From contig JASHQP010000154.1 of NCBI GenBank assembly GCA_030039095.1, forward strand, positions 1-40,507: DNA of 40,507 bases, read 5' to 3'. The notes under the pieces are model-generated. The model was not told the origin of the DNA. It worked only from the letters and a program-made list of their open reading frames with translations, and searched no databases. This document shows, piece after piece, positions 1-8,300 of the stretch (the first letter of the stretch is position 1; every line of letters starts with the position of its first letter). The DNA comes from Streptosporangiaceae bacterium. GTDB lineage: Bacteria > Actinomycetota > Actinomycetes > Streptosporangiales > Streptosporangiaceae. The translations under genes were made by a program, and so were the position numbers.

Positions 1-269
1 AGCCGGGACGTCCCGGCCGGCTGGCCCGCCGGTGTGCTGTCCGCGGCTCACCGGGCACGCTCGCATATTTTCGGCGCGGCCCAGGCGGGCTCGAGGGCCA
101 GCAGGCCGCCGAGGGCGCCGCCGAGCGCCAAGGGCACGCTGTCACCCGGCGCGAGCTTGAATGCCGCCAGGTAGATAATGATCACGATCACGGCGCGGGT
201 TCGCCGCCCTGGTCGTGGCAAGGAAATGCAGAAGATGGGCATCTGCCCTCCAGGTAACTGGGGCTGGGT
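1..269. other. No supported gene; possible membrane-protein remnant
   Basis: I see no complete gene here. On the minus strand, about 48-195 reads as a hydrophobic stretch followed by a short polar tail and a stop, which could be the C-terminal end of a lost membrane protein. It has no recognisable start or family motif and runs into unrelated sequence, so it is recorded only as a possibility. Confidence 0.2.
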
Positions 270-704
270 TTGGGCGTCCCACCTGGGGCTCCCGTGGACG
301 CGGGGGAGCACGCACGGCTGCTGCCCAAGGTGCCGATGAAACTGAAACTCGCCGACTACACGACCGCGATGCTGCCGCTGACCCCGGCCGGAACCGCCGG
401 AGCACTGCTGATCCGCGCCCCAGTCATCATCGCCGCCTTGCGGGAGTACTTCGAGATGCTGTGGGAACGCGCTACCCCGCTGGCACCCGAAGGCGGCATG
501 CGGCCGGGTGACCGGGTGACCCCAGCTCAGCACACAGTCCTCCGACTAATGGCCGAAGGCCTGCACGACGACGCAATCGCCCGGCGCGCCGGAATCAGTA
601 CCACCACGGTCCGCCGACACATCTCAGCGATCATGGACCGGCTGAACGTGACCAGCAGGTTCGCCGTCGGCGCCGCAGCCCACCGTCGCGGCTGGATCGG
701 GTAA
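270..704 (+). pseudogene. Truncated LuxR-type HTH regulator
   Basis: The last ~65 residues form a LuxR/GerE helix-turn-helix: a T-x-x-Q-x-x-V-L-R-L-M-A-E-G-L-x-x-x-x-I-A segment, then the recognition-helix pattern ISTTTVRRHI and an MDRLNVTSR end. The preceding ~75 residues (RLLPKVPMKLKLADYTTAML and a segment ending EMLWERATPL) resemble the end of the phospholipase-D-like sensor part found in long HTH regulators of actinobacteria, usually about 300 residues. Only about 144 residues are open here from a TTG, and an in-frame TAA lies at 255-257, so the N-terminal half is missing. It is probably a decayed gene; a short DNA-binding protein could in principle still be made. Confidence 0.6.
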
Positions 705-1305
705 TCGGGGGCGCCTGAGAACCAAATGGCTCCGGCTACGCCTGTTCTCCGTCGGCGGGCACCTGGTCTCTGGCGACCGCCGACTGCGGCCCGCTACGAC
801 TTGGCCCTAGGCGGGTCAGCTGACCACCGCGATCACTCGCGGCGCACGCCTTCCTTCTCGGCGGCTTCAGCTCTTTTTGCCAGTTCGGCCGACTCAGCCG
901 CCTCACCCTGGCCCAGCTGGTCTATCTTCCTACTCGACCGCAGCCCGCAAATCGACGAGCTGGATACCACTGTCGCGGCTGGCCGGGCTTGCTCGAGAGC
1001 TCAAGGGTTTGCGAGGCGAACTACCCCACATGGCTGCTGGGCGCGAGCAGTTGAGGGTCGCACGTGACGTGCATGACCTGCTGGGGCTGGGTTGCCGGCG
1101 ATCAATTGCCCCGCCATGCCCACGGCCGCCGAGATTCCACTCGATCCCACCGGGCAGCCGCGCGCGAGGCTAGCCCAGTCACCGCGTCCGCTGACGCACA
1201 GCCGCGCATGAAGCCACACCCCTGGGCCGATGCCAGGGATTTCTGCCCGGCAGCGCGCCGTCCAAGCGGCTCGTTCGTGGCGGTGGAAAGCCAACCAGAA
1301 TGCGG
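705..1305. other. About 600 bases without recognisable gene
   Basis: All open frames here are short, arginine/proline/serine-rich and show no family motif on either strand. No tRNA-like or strong hairpin structure was seen. It lies between two truncated regulators and is best read as decayed intergenic DNA. Confidence 0.5.
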
Positions 1306-1590
1306 CTATAGCCAGCCTGCCTCGGCGGCGATGCGCACCGCGTCGACCCGGTTGCGGGCGCTGAGCTTGGCGACCGCAGACGCCAGGTAGTTGCGCACCG
1401 TGCCGTAGGACAGGAACAGGTCAGCGGCGATTTCGGTCGGCCCTGCGCCGGCGGCGAACCGCCGCAGCACCTCGGCCTCCCGGGCAGACAGCGGGCTGCC
1501 GTCCACCTCCAGCGCTTTCAGCGCCAGCTGCGGGTCGACGACCCGCTCCCCGGCGGCGATCCGCCGGATCGCGTCTACCAGATCTGCGGC
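1306..1590 (-). pseudogene. C-terminal fragment of a NarL/FixJ-type response regulator
   Basis: From 1590 downwards the minus strand reads as the end of a receiver domain (DLVDAIRRIAAGERVVDPQL) running straight into a LuxR-type HTH with the classical LSAREAEVLRRFAAGAGPTEI start, GTVRNYLASAVAKL recognition region and final AEAGWL. That is the standard arrangement of a NarL-family two-component regulator (about 210-220 residues), but an in-frame TAG at 1591-1593 cuts off the phospho-acceptor part and no partner kinase is near. A GTG at 1504-1506 could make a 66-residue DNA-binding peptide. I interpret it as a truncated pseudogene. Confidence 0.7.
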
Positions 1591-1934
1591 CTACCCCGCC
1601 AAGCACCCGGCCCGGCCACCACATGCCGGCAGCCGGGCAAGCGGACCTGGTCACCCGGGCACCGGCAAAGCCGGCTAAGCGCAGAACCGGATAGTCGGCA
1701 TAGCGCCGGCGCAAGAGGATCGCGGCCTAAGCCGCGCAGGTCGGCAGGGGAGAGAAGGTCTGTAACAAGTTATGCCGCGCTGTTGCAGTAGATGTAGACG
1801 AACAGCAGCTCGGTTGCCAGCATGGCCGGGGACTCCTGCAGTGGTTAGGTCTGCGACCGGCTCTGCCCATCTCCTTCACCGGCTGGGTCCGGCAGGGCAC
1901 CTGATCACGGAGCCCCGCCGGACCCGCCGCTCGG
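1591..1934. other. Gap of about 340 bases without supported gene
   Basis: Short open frames on both strands show no family signature. It separates the response-regulator fragment from the intact reductase gene downstream of it and appears to be decayed sequence. Confidence 0.4.
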
Positions 1935-2474
1935 TCATGCCTTCGCATAGGTGAGGTGCACGACCCCGGTCTCGAACGCCGCCGAGTCGGTCAGCCTCAG
2001 CGGCAGCTTGTCCCCGGGCGTCACGAATAGCCGCTTGCCGGAACCCAGCACGACCGGGAAGACGAGCAGGTGGAGCTCGTCCAGCAGCCCCTCGCGCAGC
2101 AGCCAGGCCACTAGGGTCGCGCTGCCGGTCATGCCGATGTTCTTGCCAGGGCGCTGCTTGAGCTCGGCAATCTCGGCCGCGGCGCGGTCGCGCCGGATCA
2201 GCGTGGAGTTCTGCCAGTCCGCAGACTCCAGCGTGGCAGAGACGACGTACTTGGCGGTGCCGTTCATGGTGTCGGCCATCTCACCGGTCTGCTGCGGCCA
2301 GTGGGCGGCGAACCCGTCGTAGGTGACGCGGCCCAGCAGCATCGCGTCCTGCGCCGCGATCATGGACCCGACAGCCTGCCCAACCTCCGGGCCGAACCAC
2401 GGGCCGATCCAGTCGTTCGCGTCCTCGATGACGCCATCCAGCGAGATGAACAGGCCCGCTACGATCTTCCTCAT
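1935..2474 (-). CDS. Dihydrofolate reductase-family protein (RibD C-terminal-like)
   Basis: This 179-residue cytoplasmic protein matches the DHFR/RibD-C fold as found in stand-alone actinobacterial reductases. It starts MRKIVAGLFISLDGVIEDAN (the usual beta-strand and S-L-D-G-x-x motif), has MLLGRVTYDGF near residue 47, a nucleotide-binding-type GMTGSATLVAWLLREGLLDE around 115-134 and the VVLGSGKRLF motif near 143. It would bind NADPH, but the substrate is unknown; such proteins are not the folate-pathway DHFR. ATG start at 2474; length is normal for the family. It is divergent from the DGPF/ECF pair, separated by 119 bases, and members of this family often accompany DGPF proteins, so it may be part of the ECF regulon (inference). 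Confidence 0.8.
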   Translation of the reverse strand: MRKIVAGLFISLDGVIEDANDWIGPWFGPEVGQAVGSMIAAQDAMLLGRVTYDGFAAHWPQQTGEMADTMNGTAKYVVSATLESADWQNSTLIRRDRAAAEIAELKQRPGKNIGMTGSATLVAWLLREGLLDELHLLVFPVVLGSGKRLFVTPGDKLPLRLTDSAAFETGVVHLTYAKA

Positions 2475-2593
2475 GGTGCTCTCCTCCGATTCGTGAGCCG
2501 TGGCCGGGCTCCCGTGTCCGGCCTGCTGCTGACGCTTCGAACGGGGACCAGCCAGATGGACATGGCGCCGGATTTTCTTCTGGAGGTTTTGCT

Positions 2594-2920
2594 GTGCGCT
2601 TCCTGATGACCGTCAACGCCGGCGGCAGGGAGCCGGACAAGGAGCTTTTCGCCGAGATGGGCCGGTTCGTGGAGGAGCTGACCAGGGCCGGGGTGCTGCT
2701 GGCCACGGGCGGCCTGGACCGCGGCACCCACGTCAGCGCCTCTGGCGGGAAGATCACGTTCACCGACGGGCCATTCACCGAGTCCAAGGAGGTGATCGTC
2801 AGCTTCGCGCTGCTCGAGGTGCGGTCGAAGGAGGAGGCGCTGGAACTGTCTCGCCGGTTCTGGAAGATGGTCGGAGACGGCGAAGGCGACATCCGCCAGG
2901 TGTCCGGCCCCGAGGGTTAG
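2594..2920 (+). CDS. YCII-related DGPF-domain protein
   Basis: This 108-residue protein has the YCII/DGPF fold. It begins MRFLMTVNAGG, has an E-L-F-A-E-M-G-R-F-V-E-E-L helix, and carries the defining motif TDGPFTESKEV near residues 58-68 followed by a final helix with EEALELSRRF. Function of DGPF proteins is not established; they are conserved partners of ECF sigma factors of group 42. The GTG start at 2594 follows a good GGAGG ribosome binding site at about 2582. Its stop overlaps the GTG of the sigma factor by one base (TAGTG), so the two are translationally coupled. Confidence 0.85.
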   Translation: MRFLMTVNAGGREPDKELFAEMGRFVEELTRAGVLLATGGLDRGTHVSASGGKITFTDGPFTESKEVIVSFALLEVRSKEEALELSRRFWKMVGDGEGDIRQVSGPEG

Positions 2921-4218
2921 TGGCGCCGGATACCGGCACCGCCGCGGCGCACCGCGCGATCGAGGCGGTGTGGCGGATCGAGTCGGCGCGGATCATCGCT
3001 GGCCTCGCCGGACTGGTCCGGGATGTCGGCCTAGCCGAAGAGTTGGCCCAGGACGCCCTGGTCGCCGCGCTGGAGCAATGGCCGGCCGGCGGCATCCCTC
3101 CGAACCCCGGCGCGTGGCTCATGCTTACCGCGAGGCATCACGCCATCGACCGCATCCGCCGCAACGAGCGGCTCGCCAGCAAGCTGAGGCTGCTCCGCCG
3201 CGAGCTGGAAACCAGCGAGCACGCGGGCCAGGCGGACCTCGCCGCTGTCCTGGACGACGAGAAGATCGACGACAATCTGCTGCGGCTGATGTTCATCTCC
3301 TGTCACCCGGTGCTGTCCACCGAAGCCCGGATCGCGCTGACCCTGCGGCTGCTCGGCGGCCTGACCACCGAGGAGATCGCCCGCGGGTTCCTGGCCGCTG
3401 AGCCCACGATCGCGAAACGGATCGTGCGGGCCAAGCGGACCCTGGCCAGCAGCCAGATTCCGTTCGAGGTGCCGCCGCCCGCGGAGCGGCCAGCCCGGCT
3501 GGCGTCCGTGCTCGAGGTGCTCTACCTGGTGTTCAACGAGGGCTATTCGGCGATGGCCGGGGACTACTGGATGCGCCCGGCACTATGTAATGAAGCGCTG
3601 AGACTGGGCCGCGTGCTGGCTGAGCTGATGCCGGCCGAACCAGAGGTGCACGGCTTGGCCGCGCTGATGGAGATCCAGGCGTCGCGGATACCGGCCCGGC
3701 TGGACCCGGACGGCTTGCCGGTCCCGCTGCCCGAGCAGAACCGCGGTCGCTGGGACCAGTTGCTGATCAGGCGTGGTTTCGCCGCGCTGCTTCGAGCCGA
3801 GAGGGCCGGCGGCCCGCCAGGTCCGTACGTGCTGCAGGCCGCGATCGCCGCCTGCCACGCCCAGGCGCACGCGCCGGAGCAGACCGACTGGGCCCGCATC
3901 GCCACGCTGTATCAGGCCCTTGCCTCGCTGACGCCATCTCCTGTAGTGGAACTGAACCGCGCGGTCGCGGTGGCGATGGCGTTCGGCCCCGCGCGTGGCC
4001 TGGAAATCGTGGACGGCCTGGCGGCAGAACCCGCGTTGACTGGCTACCACCACCTGCCCAGCGTCCGCGGCGACCTTCTGGCCAAGCTGGGTCGGCGCGA
4101 CGAGGCGGCCGCGGAGTTCCGCCGCGCGGCCTCGCTCACCAAGAACATCCCCGAGCGCACCGTCCTTCTCCGGCGCGCCACCGGATACTCGGCACCCTCC
4201 AGGCAGACCACCACGTAA
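2920..4218 (+). CDS. ECF42-type RNA polymerase sigma factor with C-terminal extension
   Basis: This is a 432-residue sigma-70 family protein. Region 2 covers about residues 14-85 (E-E-L-A-Q-D-A-L-V-A-A-L-E-Q-W and AWLMLTARHHAIDRIRR), region 4 about 130-190 (LRLLGGLTTEEIARGFL, then TIAKRIVRAKRTL). A long alpha-helical extension from about 195 to the end includes VLYLVFNEGYSAM and LNRAVAVAMAFGPARGLE, the DUF6596/TPR-like tail that defines ECF42. Such factors have no classical anti-sigma gene and are thought to be controlled through this extension. Context agrees: an overlapping DGPF gene lies directly upstream. Length is normal for the group. Confidence 0.9.
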   Translation: MAPDTGTAAAHRAIEAVWRIESARIIAGLAGLVRDVGLAEELAQDALVAALEQWPAGGIPPNPGAWLMLTARHHAIDRIRRNERLASKLRLLRRELETSEHAGQADLAAVLDDEKIDDNLLRLMFISCHPVLSTEARIALTLRLLGGLTTEEIARGFLAAEPTIAKRIVRAKRTLASSQIPFEVPPPAERPARLASVLEVLYLVFNEGYSAMAGDYWMRPALCNEALRLGRVLAELMPAEPEVHGLAALMEIQASRIPARLDPDGLPVPLPEQNRGRWDQLLIRRGFAALLRAERAGGPPGPYVLQAAIAACHAQAHAPEQTDWARIATLYQALASLTPSPVVELNRAVAVAMAFGPARGLEIVDGLAAEPALTGYHHLPSVRGDLLAKLGRRDEAAAEFRRAASLTKNIPERTVLLRRATGYSAPSRQTTT

Positions 4219-4299
4219 GCCCGCCAGATCCAATCCAAGGACAAAGGCAACCCGCGGGACGACGGTGCCTCGATTCCCACCAAAACCCCTACCGCATTC

Positions 4300-4528
4300 C
4301 TGGCCGCGCGTGTCTGGGACAACCTCAATATTCACCTGGCCCCGGACCTGGCGGACTTCGCCGCAGGGCATCTGGTCACTGCTCAAGCGGTCCATGGCCA
4401 ACTTCGCCGCCGCCGACGTGGACAGCCTGGTCCGCATCGTCAAGCGCAAGCTCAAGAAGATCCAGTACCGGCCCCACCTCATCGACGGCTGCCTGGCCGC
4501 CACCGGCCTCATACTCGAGCCCCGGTGA
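4300..4528 (+). mobile_element. IS630-type transposase remnant, C-terminal, with internal deletion
   Basis: In one frame (from about 4303) the sequence reads ARVWDNLNIHLAPDLADFAA, the DDE strand and helix around the second catalytic Asp of IS630-type transposases. After about 4362 the similarity jumps to another frame with GIWSLLKRSMANFAAADVD and then a K-R-K-L-K-K-I-Q-Y-R-P-H-L-I-D-G end, the usual C-terminus. The stretch that normally joins them, with the proline-rich E-L-N-P-x-E motif holding the third acidic residue, is missing. No N-terminal half or clear inverted repeats are seen. It is a dead fragment marking past transposition. Confidence 0.7.
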
Positions 4529-4880
4529 CCCCGTGCACTACGAATTCAACCTGGTTAGTCGTCGCAGCCGTCACGCTGGATTCCTCGGGCAACGCCGTGG
4601 CAGCGATCTCGACATACTGTGCTGCGGCAGACATCGGCTGCCGGGTCTTTGTGCCGGCCGGCAATTCCTCGGGCAAGCTGGCGCACATCGTCGCCGCAGG
4701 CGGTCAGTTGGAGCCGGTGCAGGGCTCGCGAGCAGATAACCACACAGGCAGCCCTGACCGCCGCGGACGGCAGCCTCTACGCCAGCCAGAGTGGTCGCCC
4801 GACTTCGCTGCCGGGCTGACCACCGTGGCGGTCGAGCTGTGGAGCAACTCAGCGACCGGGCCCCCGTTCCGTGTTCGCGC
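4525..4880 (+). pseudogene. Frameshifted remnant of a threonine synthase-like PLP enzyme
   Basis: From about 4552 one frame reads VVAAVTLDSSGNAVAAISTY followed by C-R-V-F-V-P-A-G-N-S-S-G-K-L-A-H-I and LEPVQGSRA, which matches the S-S-G-N-A phosphate-binding loop and next segment of threonine synthase/fold-II PLP enzymes. Then the similarity moves to another frame (TAADGSLYASQ at about 4765-4795) and back again (WSPDFAAGLTTVAVELW, about 4790-4845). The lysine-bearing N-terminal part and the C-terminal half are absent. It overlaps the end of the transposase remnant, which may have disrupted it. The identification is by motif only. Confidence 0.5.
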
Positions 4881-5166
4881 CGTGCCGCAACGGCGGGATC
4901 ATCCATAGCAGTGCACCGACGACGATCATGGCGACGACTGCCAGGTACATGCCGAGGTAGTGGTGGCTGAACATGGACCACGCCCTGTTCACCTGCGAGG
5001 TGCTGGTGCTCAGGAATGCGAGGATCAGGCCGATCGGGATCGCGGCCGCGGATACGAAGCCGATGGCGGCCGCGTAGCGGACGCGCCGGTTGTCGTCGGC
5101 GCGGCGTTCGGCGCTTTCGATCGCGGTCAGCTCGGCGCTGATCGCGGCGGCGAGCCGTTGCAGCAT
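4849..5166 (-). CDS. Small two-helix membrane protein, unknown function
   Basis: The protein has 105 residues. A charged, probably coiled-coil N-terminal part (MLQRLAAAISAELTAIESAE, then ERRADDNRRVRY) leads into two likely membrane helices, about residues 33-51 (AAIGFVSAAAIPIGLILAFL) and 74-92 (YLAVVAMIVVGALLWMIP), with a short loop containing TSTSQVNRAWSMF. The frame stays open upstream to a TGA at 5284-5286 without another good start, so it may be the C-terminal part of a longer lost protein (the upstream residues HWQRVYARRPGQADRAA are plausible coding). I do not recognise the family. The 3' end overlaps the PLP-enzyme remnant on the other strand. Confidence 0.45.
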   Translation of the reverse strand: MLQRLAAAISAELTAIESAERRADDNRRVRYAAAIGFVSAAAIPIGLILAFLSTSTSQVNRAWSMFSHHYLGMYLAVVAMIVVGALLWMIPPLRHGANTERGPGR

Positions 5167-5508
5167 CCGGGCTGCGGCGGCGGCTCTGTCGGCCTGGCCG
5201 GGTCGGCGAGCGTAAACACGCTGCCAGTGGGCCTGCGCGGATCCGCGAGTAAAGCCAGAGCGCTTCCGCGCAGAGGCCGCCGATCAGTCCCTACTCAGCA
5301 CCTGCCCAGACACCCAGATGTGTGCTCGACAGGTCCATACACCGACAATAAAACCAATTACCATCGGAGGCCAGCTTCCAAGATCAAAGCAAGAATATAT
5401 GGGCCCAGACTTAAAAGATCGACCCGGTCGCTGCGCCGACCTTCATCAGGGTCCGGCCACTGTCTGGTTCGAAGGGGTATCGCAGGTACTGGGGGAGTTC
5501 ACGTGCAC
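5167..5508. other. Intergenic stretch with an AT-richer patch
   Basis: I see no gene. Around 5335-5420 base composition is clearly more AT-rich than the rest of the window (runs such as aataaaaccaatta). This suggests foreign or decayed DNA at the edge of the first operon. No tRNA or repeat was recognised. Confidence 0.4.
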
Positions 5509-6843
5509 TCAGGCGATGGCGTTGTGGGGCGCGTCCGGTGCGACTTTTCTTAGCCGTGAGTAATATCCGAGGCTGATTGGCCGCTTGTGGTGCGGCGTGG
5601 TGAAGATGACCGGATCACGGTCGTGGTCGTGGCCTGCTTCGCATGCGTCGATGATGGCGGTGACCATCCGCCCGGCCATTGGGCCGATTTTGAAGCTGTT
5701 TCCGCTGGTGCCGCAAGCCAGGTAGTAACCGGGCAGGGCGCTGCGGTCGAAGATGGCCCGCCAGTCCGGCGTGACGTCGTAGAGCGCGCCGATGCCGCTG
5801 GGACGTGACGGGATGCTCAGCCCTGGGAGTCTTCTCGCTACGCGGAGGGTCTGCCGGTCGTAGAAGTTCTGCGTCGGCTGGTTGCGGTAGGTCCATGGAT
5901 CGCCGACCCACTCCAGTGGGTCGCATGCGGGCTCCATGCTGCTGATATGGAGCCGGTTCTGGCCGTGTGGCCGGAACGCGACGCCGAGGTCGGCATCGGT
6001 GACAAAGACGCCGCCGTGGCCGGTGCGGAAACCCGGCGGGGCTGGTATTTCGTGGGTTTCGGTGCGCAGCGGGCGGCCGCGTACAGCCATGTCGCCCGTG
6101 ACCCCGGCGAGCTGGTTGAGGCGGTCGCTGGCTGGGCCGCCGGCGTTGACCACGATGGGTGCGGACACGGTCTCGTCGCCGTCGAGTTCTACGCCTGCGA
6201 CGCGGTCACCGGCAACGATCACCCGGCGGACTATCCGGCGGAACTGGAACAACGCGCCGGCCCTGGCGGCCGCGAGCATCAGGTTTCGGGTGGCGAGCTG
6301 TGGATCGTCGACGTAGCCGGCGGCGGGTGTCAGGTAGCCGGTGAGCTCGCCGTGGCCCGGATCCCAGAACGCGGGGTCGTCTGGCAGTTTGGGTGGCCAG
6401 AACGACTCGGTGCAGATCTCGGGAAAGTCGCTGCGGATGTCGGGGCCGGTGAGTTCCTGGTAGGGGATGGCGAGCGTGTCGAAATGGCCGAGCGTCGACC
6501 GGCGGGCGCTGCCGGGAGCGTCCAGGACCAGGGCCCCTGTGGTTACGTATGTGGCCAGCGGCTCACCGGGTGGCAGGTCGACGTGGTCGGGCCATGCGGT
6601 CCAGTCGAAGTAGGAGTCCCAGGCCACGGTGGTGGCTACGGCGTCGGTGTAGTGGAAGCGCACGATCGCGGATGAGGCACCGGTGGAGCCCGAGCCCGCC
6701 GCCGGCCCGGCGTCCACGCATAGGACCCGGCGCCCGGCCCGGCTGAGCTCCAGGCAGATGGCACTGCCGATGATGCCCGCGCCAACGACGATGGCGTCGA
6801 AGGTCCGGGAGGGCCCGGCGGGACTGGCTGGTGGCCGGCTCAC
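5509..6843 (-). CDS. FAD-dependent amine/D-amino-acid oxidase-type oxidoreductase
   Basis: With the GTG at 6843 the protein has 444 residues. It starts with a Rossmann FAD site at residues 17-35 (IVVGAGIIGSAICLELSRAG), has the GSTGASSAIVRFHY segment typical of the DAO/sarcosine-oxidase (DadA, SoxB) family where FAD or the covalent link sits, IVVNAGGPASDRL near 260, and a C-terminal GTSGNSFKIGPMAGRM FAD-binding end. It would oxidise a C-N bond of an amine or amino acid, giving imine/aldehyde plus ammonia. GTG overlaps the stop of the aldehyde dehydrogenase by four bases (GTGA), which decides the start; longer in-frame extensions run inside that gene. Last gene of a five-gene operon. Substrate not determinable. 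Confidence 0.8.
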   Translation of the reverse strand: MSRPPASPAGPSRTFDAIVVGAGIIGSAICLELSRAGRRVLCVDAGPAAGSGSTGASSAIVRFHYTDAVATTVAWDSYFDWTAWPDHVDLPPGEPLATYVTTGALVLDAPGSARRSTLGHFDTLAIPYQELTGPDIRSDFPEICTESFWPPKLPDDPAFWDPGHGELTGYLTPAAGYVDDPQLATRNLMLAAARAGALFQFRRIVRRVIVAGDRVAGVELDGDETVSAPIVVNAGGPASDRLNQLAGVTGDMAVRGRPLRTETHEIPAPPGFRTGHGGVFVTDADLGVAFRPHGQNRLHISSMEPACDPLEWVGDPWTYRNQPTQNFYDRQTLRVARRLPGLSIPSRPSGIGALYDVTPDWRAIFDRSALPGYYLACGTSGNSFKIGPMAGRMVTAIIDACEAGHDHDRDPVIFTTPHHKRPISLGYYSRLRKVAPDAPHNAIA

Positions 6844-8267
6844 AGATGGATGGCCTTGGTCTGCAGATATTCCTCGATTCCGTAGGGGCCGAGTTCGCGG
6901 CCGTATCCGGACTGTTTGTACCCGCCGAACGGCGCCCGGACGTTGAACGGCGCGCCGTTGAGCTGGACCTCGCCGGCCCGCAGCGAGCGCGCCACGGCCA
7001 GGGCCCGGTCGCTGCTGCTCGACCACACTCCTCCCGACAGCCCGTAGCTGCTGTTGTTCGCGATCGCGATCGCGTCATCGGCAGACTGGTAGCCGATCAG
7101 GCACAGCACCGGCCCGAACACCTCGGCCTGGGCGATGTTTGCGCCGGGATCGACGTCGCTGAAGACGGTGGGCTCGACGTAGTAGCCGACGGGGAAGCCG
7201 TCCGGGGTGGCTGAGCCGCCCGCGGCGAGGGCGCAGCCACCTGCCACTGCCTCGTCGATGAGTGCACGGACGCGCTGGCGCTGGGCTGCGGAGATGAGCG
7301 GGCCGAGGTGGTCGCCGTGCTCGGCGGGATCGCCGAGCTGGAGGGAGTGTGCAGCCGCCGCTGCGATCTCGGTCGCCTGCCCGAGCAGGCCGCGCGGGAC
7401 GAGCAGGCGAGTCTGCGACGAACACGACTGTCCCGAGTTGCGGCAGCAGTTGCGGACCACGGCGCGGACCGCGGTCTCCAGATCGGCATCGTCGAGGACG
7501 ATGGCCGCCGACTTGCCGCCCAGCTCGAGGCCGACCCGTTTGATCCCGGGCGCGGCGAGCGCGGCCACCCGCCGTCCTGACCTGGTCGAGCCGGTCAGGC
7601 TGATCATGTCGACGCCCGGGTGCCCGGCCAGGGCTTCACCGGCTTCGGGACCGGTGCCTGGCACCACGTTGAGTACCCCGGCGGGCAAGCCGATCGCTTC
7701 CGCGGCGGCGGCCAGATGGTAGGCGTTGAGCGGGGTCAGCTCGCTCGGCTTGATCACGACCGTGCTGCCGGCCGCGAGCGCAGCCCCGGCCTTGGACGCG
7801 ATCTGGTACAGCGGGTAGTTCCACGGGGTGATCGCCCCGACGACCCCGACCGATTCCTTCACGACCAGCGAGTTGCCGAGCTTGTGCTCCCAGGTGACCG
7901 TGTCCATCTCATCGGCGTAGTTCTGCAGGATCTCGGCAGCTCCGAGGGCCTGAACGTCGAGCGCGGCGTCGATGGGCATGCCAAGCTCGGCCACGATCGT
8001 GTCGGCGATCACAGCAGCCTGGTGGCGCAGCTTGTTGGCTAGAGCGTGCAGGTAGCGCTGCCGTTCGGGTACCGGCGTCGTGCTCCAGCGGCCGAACGCG
8101 GCCGCGGCGGCGGCCACGGCGCGGCCGACGTCAGCCGATGTGCCCTGCGGCACGCGTGCGACGACAGCTTCGGTCGCGGGATTCAGCACGTCGATGTGCT
8201 CGTCGCTGAGCGGGTCGGCCCAGCGGCCGTCGATGTAGAGTTTCGCGAGGTCCACGGGCGGCTCCAT
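6840..8267 (-). CDS. NAD(P)-dependent aldehyde dehydrogenase
   Basis: This 475-residue cytoplasmic enzyme has all ALDH superfamily landmarks: TPWNYPL at 147-153 with the oxyanion Asn, VIKPSELTPLN near 171, GSTRSGRRV at 226-234 (cofactor), the general base Glu in LELGGKSA at 247-254, the catalytic Cys282 in NSGQSCSS, EVFGPVLCL near 375 and PFGGYKQSGYGRELG near the C-terminus. It oxidises an aldehyde to the acid. It lies between the ATPase gene (33-base gap) and the FAD oxidase (4-base overlap), so it probably takes the aldehyde that the oxidase makes. Family close to betaine/aminobutyraldehyde dehydrogenases by general look; the exact substrate is unknown. Confidence 0.9.
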   Translation of the reverse strand: MEPPVDLAKLYIDGRWADPLSDEHIDVLNPATEAVVARVPQGTSADVGRAVAAAAAAFGRWSTTPVPERQRYLHALANKLRHQAAVIADTIVAELGMPIDAALDVQALGAAEILQNYADEMDTVTWEHKLGNSLVVKESVGVVGAITPWNYPLYQIASKAGAALAAGSTVVIKPSELTPLNAYHLAAAAEAIGLPAGVLNVVPGTGPEAGEALAGHPGVDMISLTGSTRSGRRVAALAAPGIKRVGLELGGKSAAIVLDDADLETAVRAVVRNCCRNSGQSCSSQTRLLVPRGLLGQATEIAAAAAHSLQLGDPAEHGDHLGPLISAAQRQRVRALIDEAVAGGCALAAGGSATPDGFPVGYYVEPTVFSDVDPGANIAQAEVFGPVLCLIGYQSADDAIAIANNSSYGLSGGVWSSSSDRALAVARSLRAGEVQLNGAPFNVRAPFGGYKQSGYGRELGPYGIEEYLQTKAIHL

Positions 8268-8300
8268 CCCTGGTCGGCCTTGACGGCGGCAGCCGTCCGG

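Noticed and set aside
705..1305. Search for a small RNA, tRNA or CRISPR in the gene-poor left part
   Set aside because: No cloverleaf, no spaced repeats and no strong stem-loop with a T-run could be recognised by eye.
5509..7026. Longer 505-residue version of the FAD oxidase
   Set aside because: The additional N-terminal residues lie inside the aldehyde dehydrogenase gene and are Arg/Pro-rich; the GTG at 6843 with a four-base overlap places the FAD motif at the normal distance from the start.
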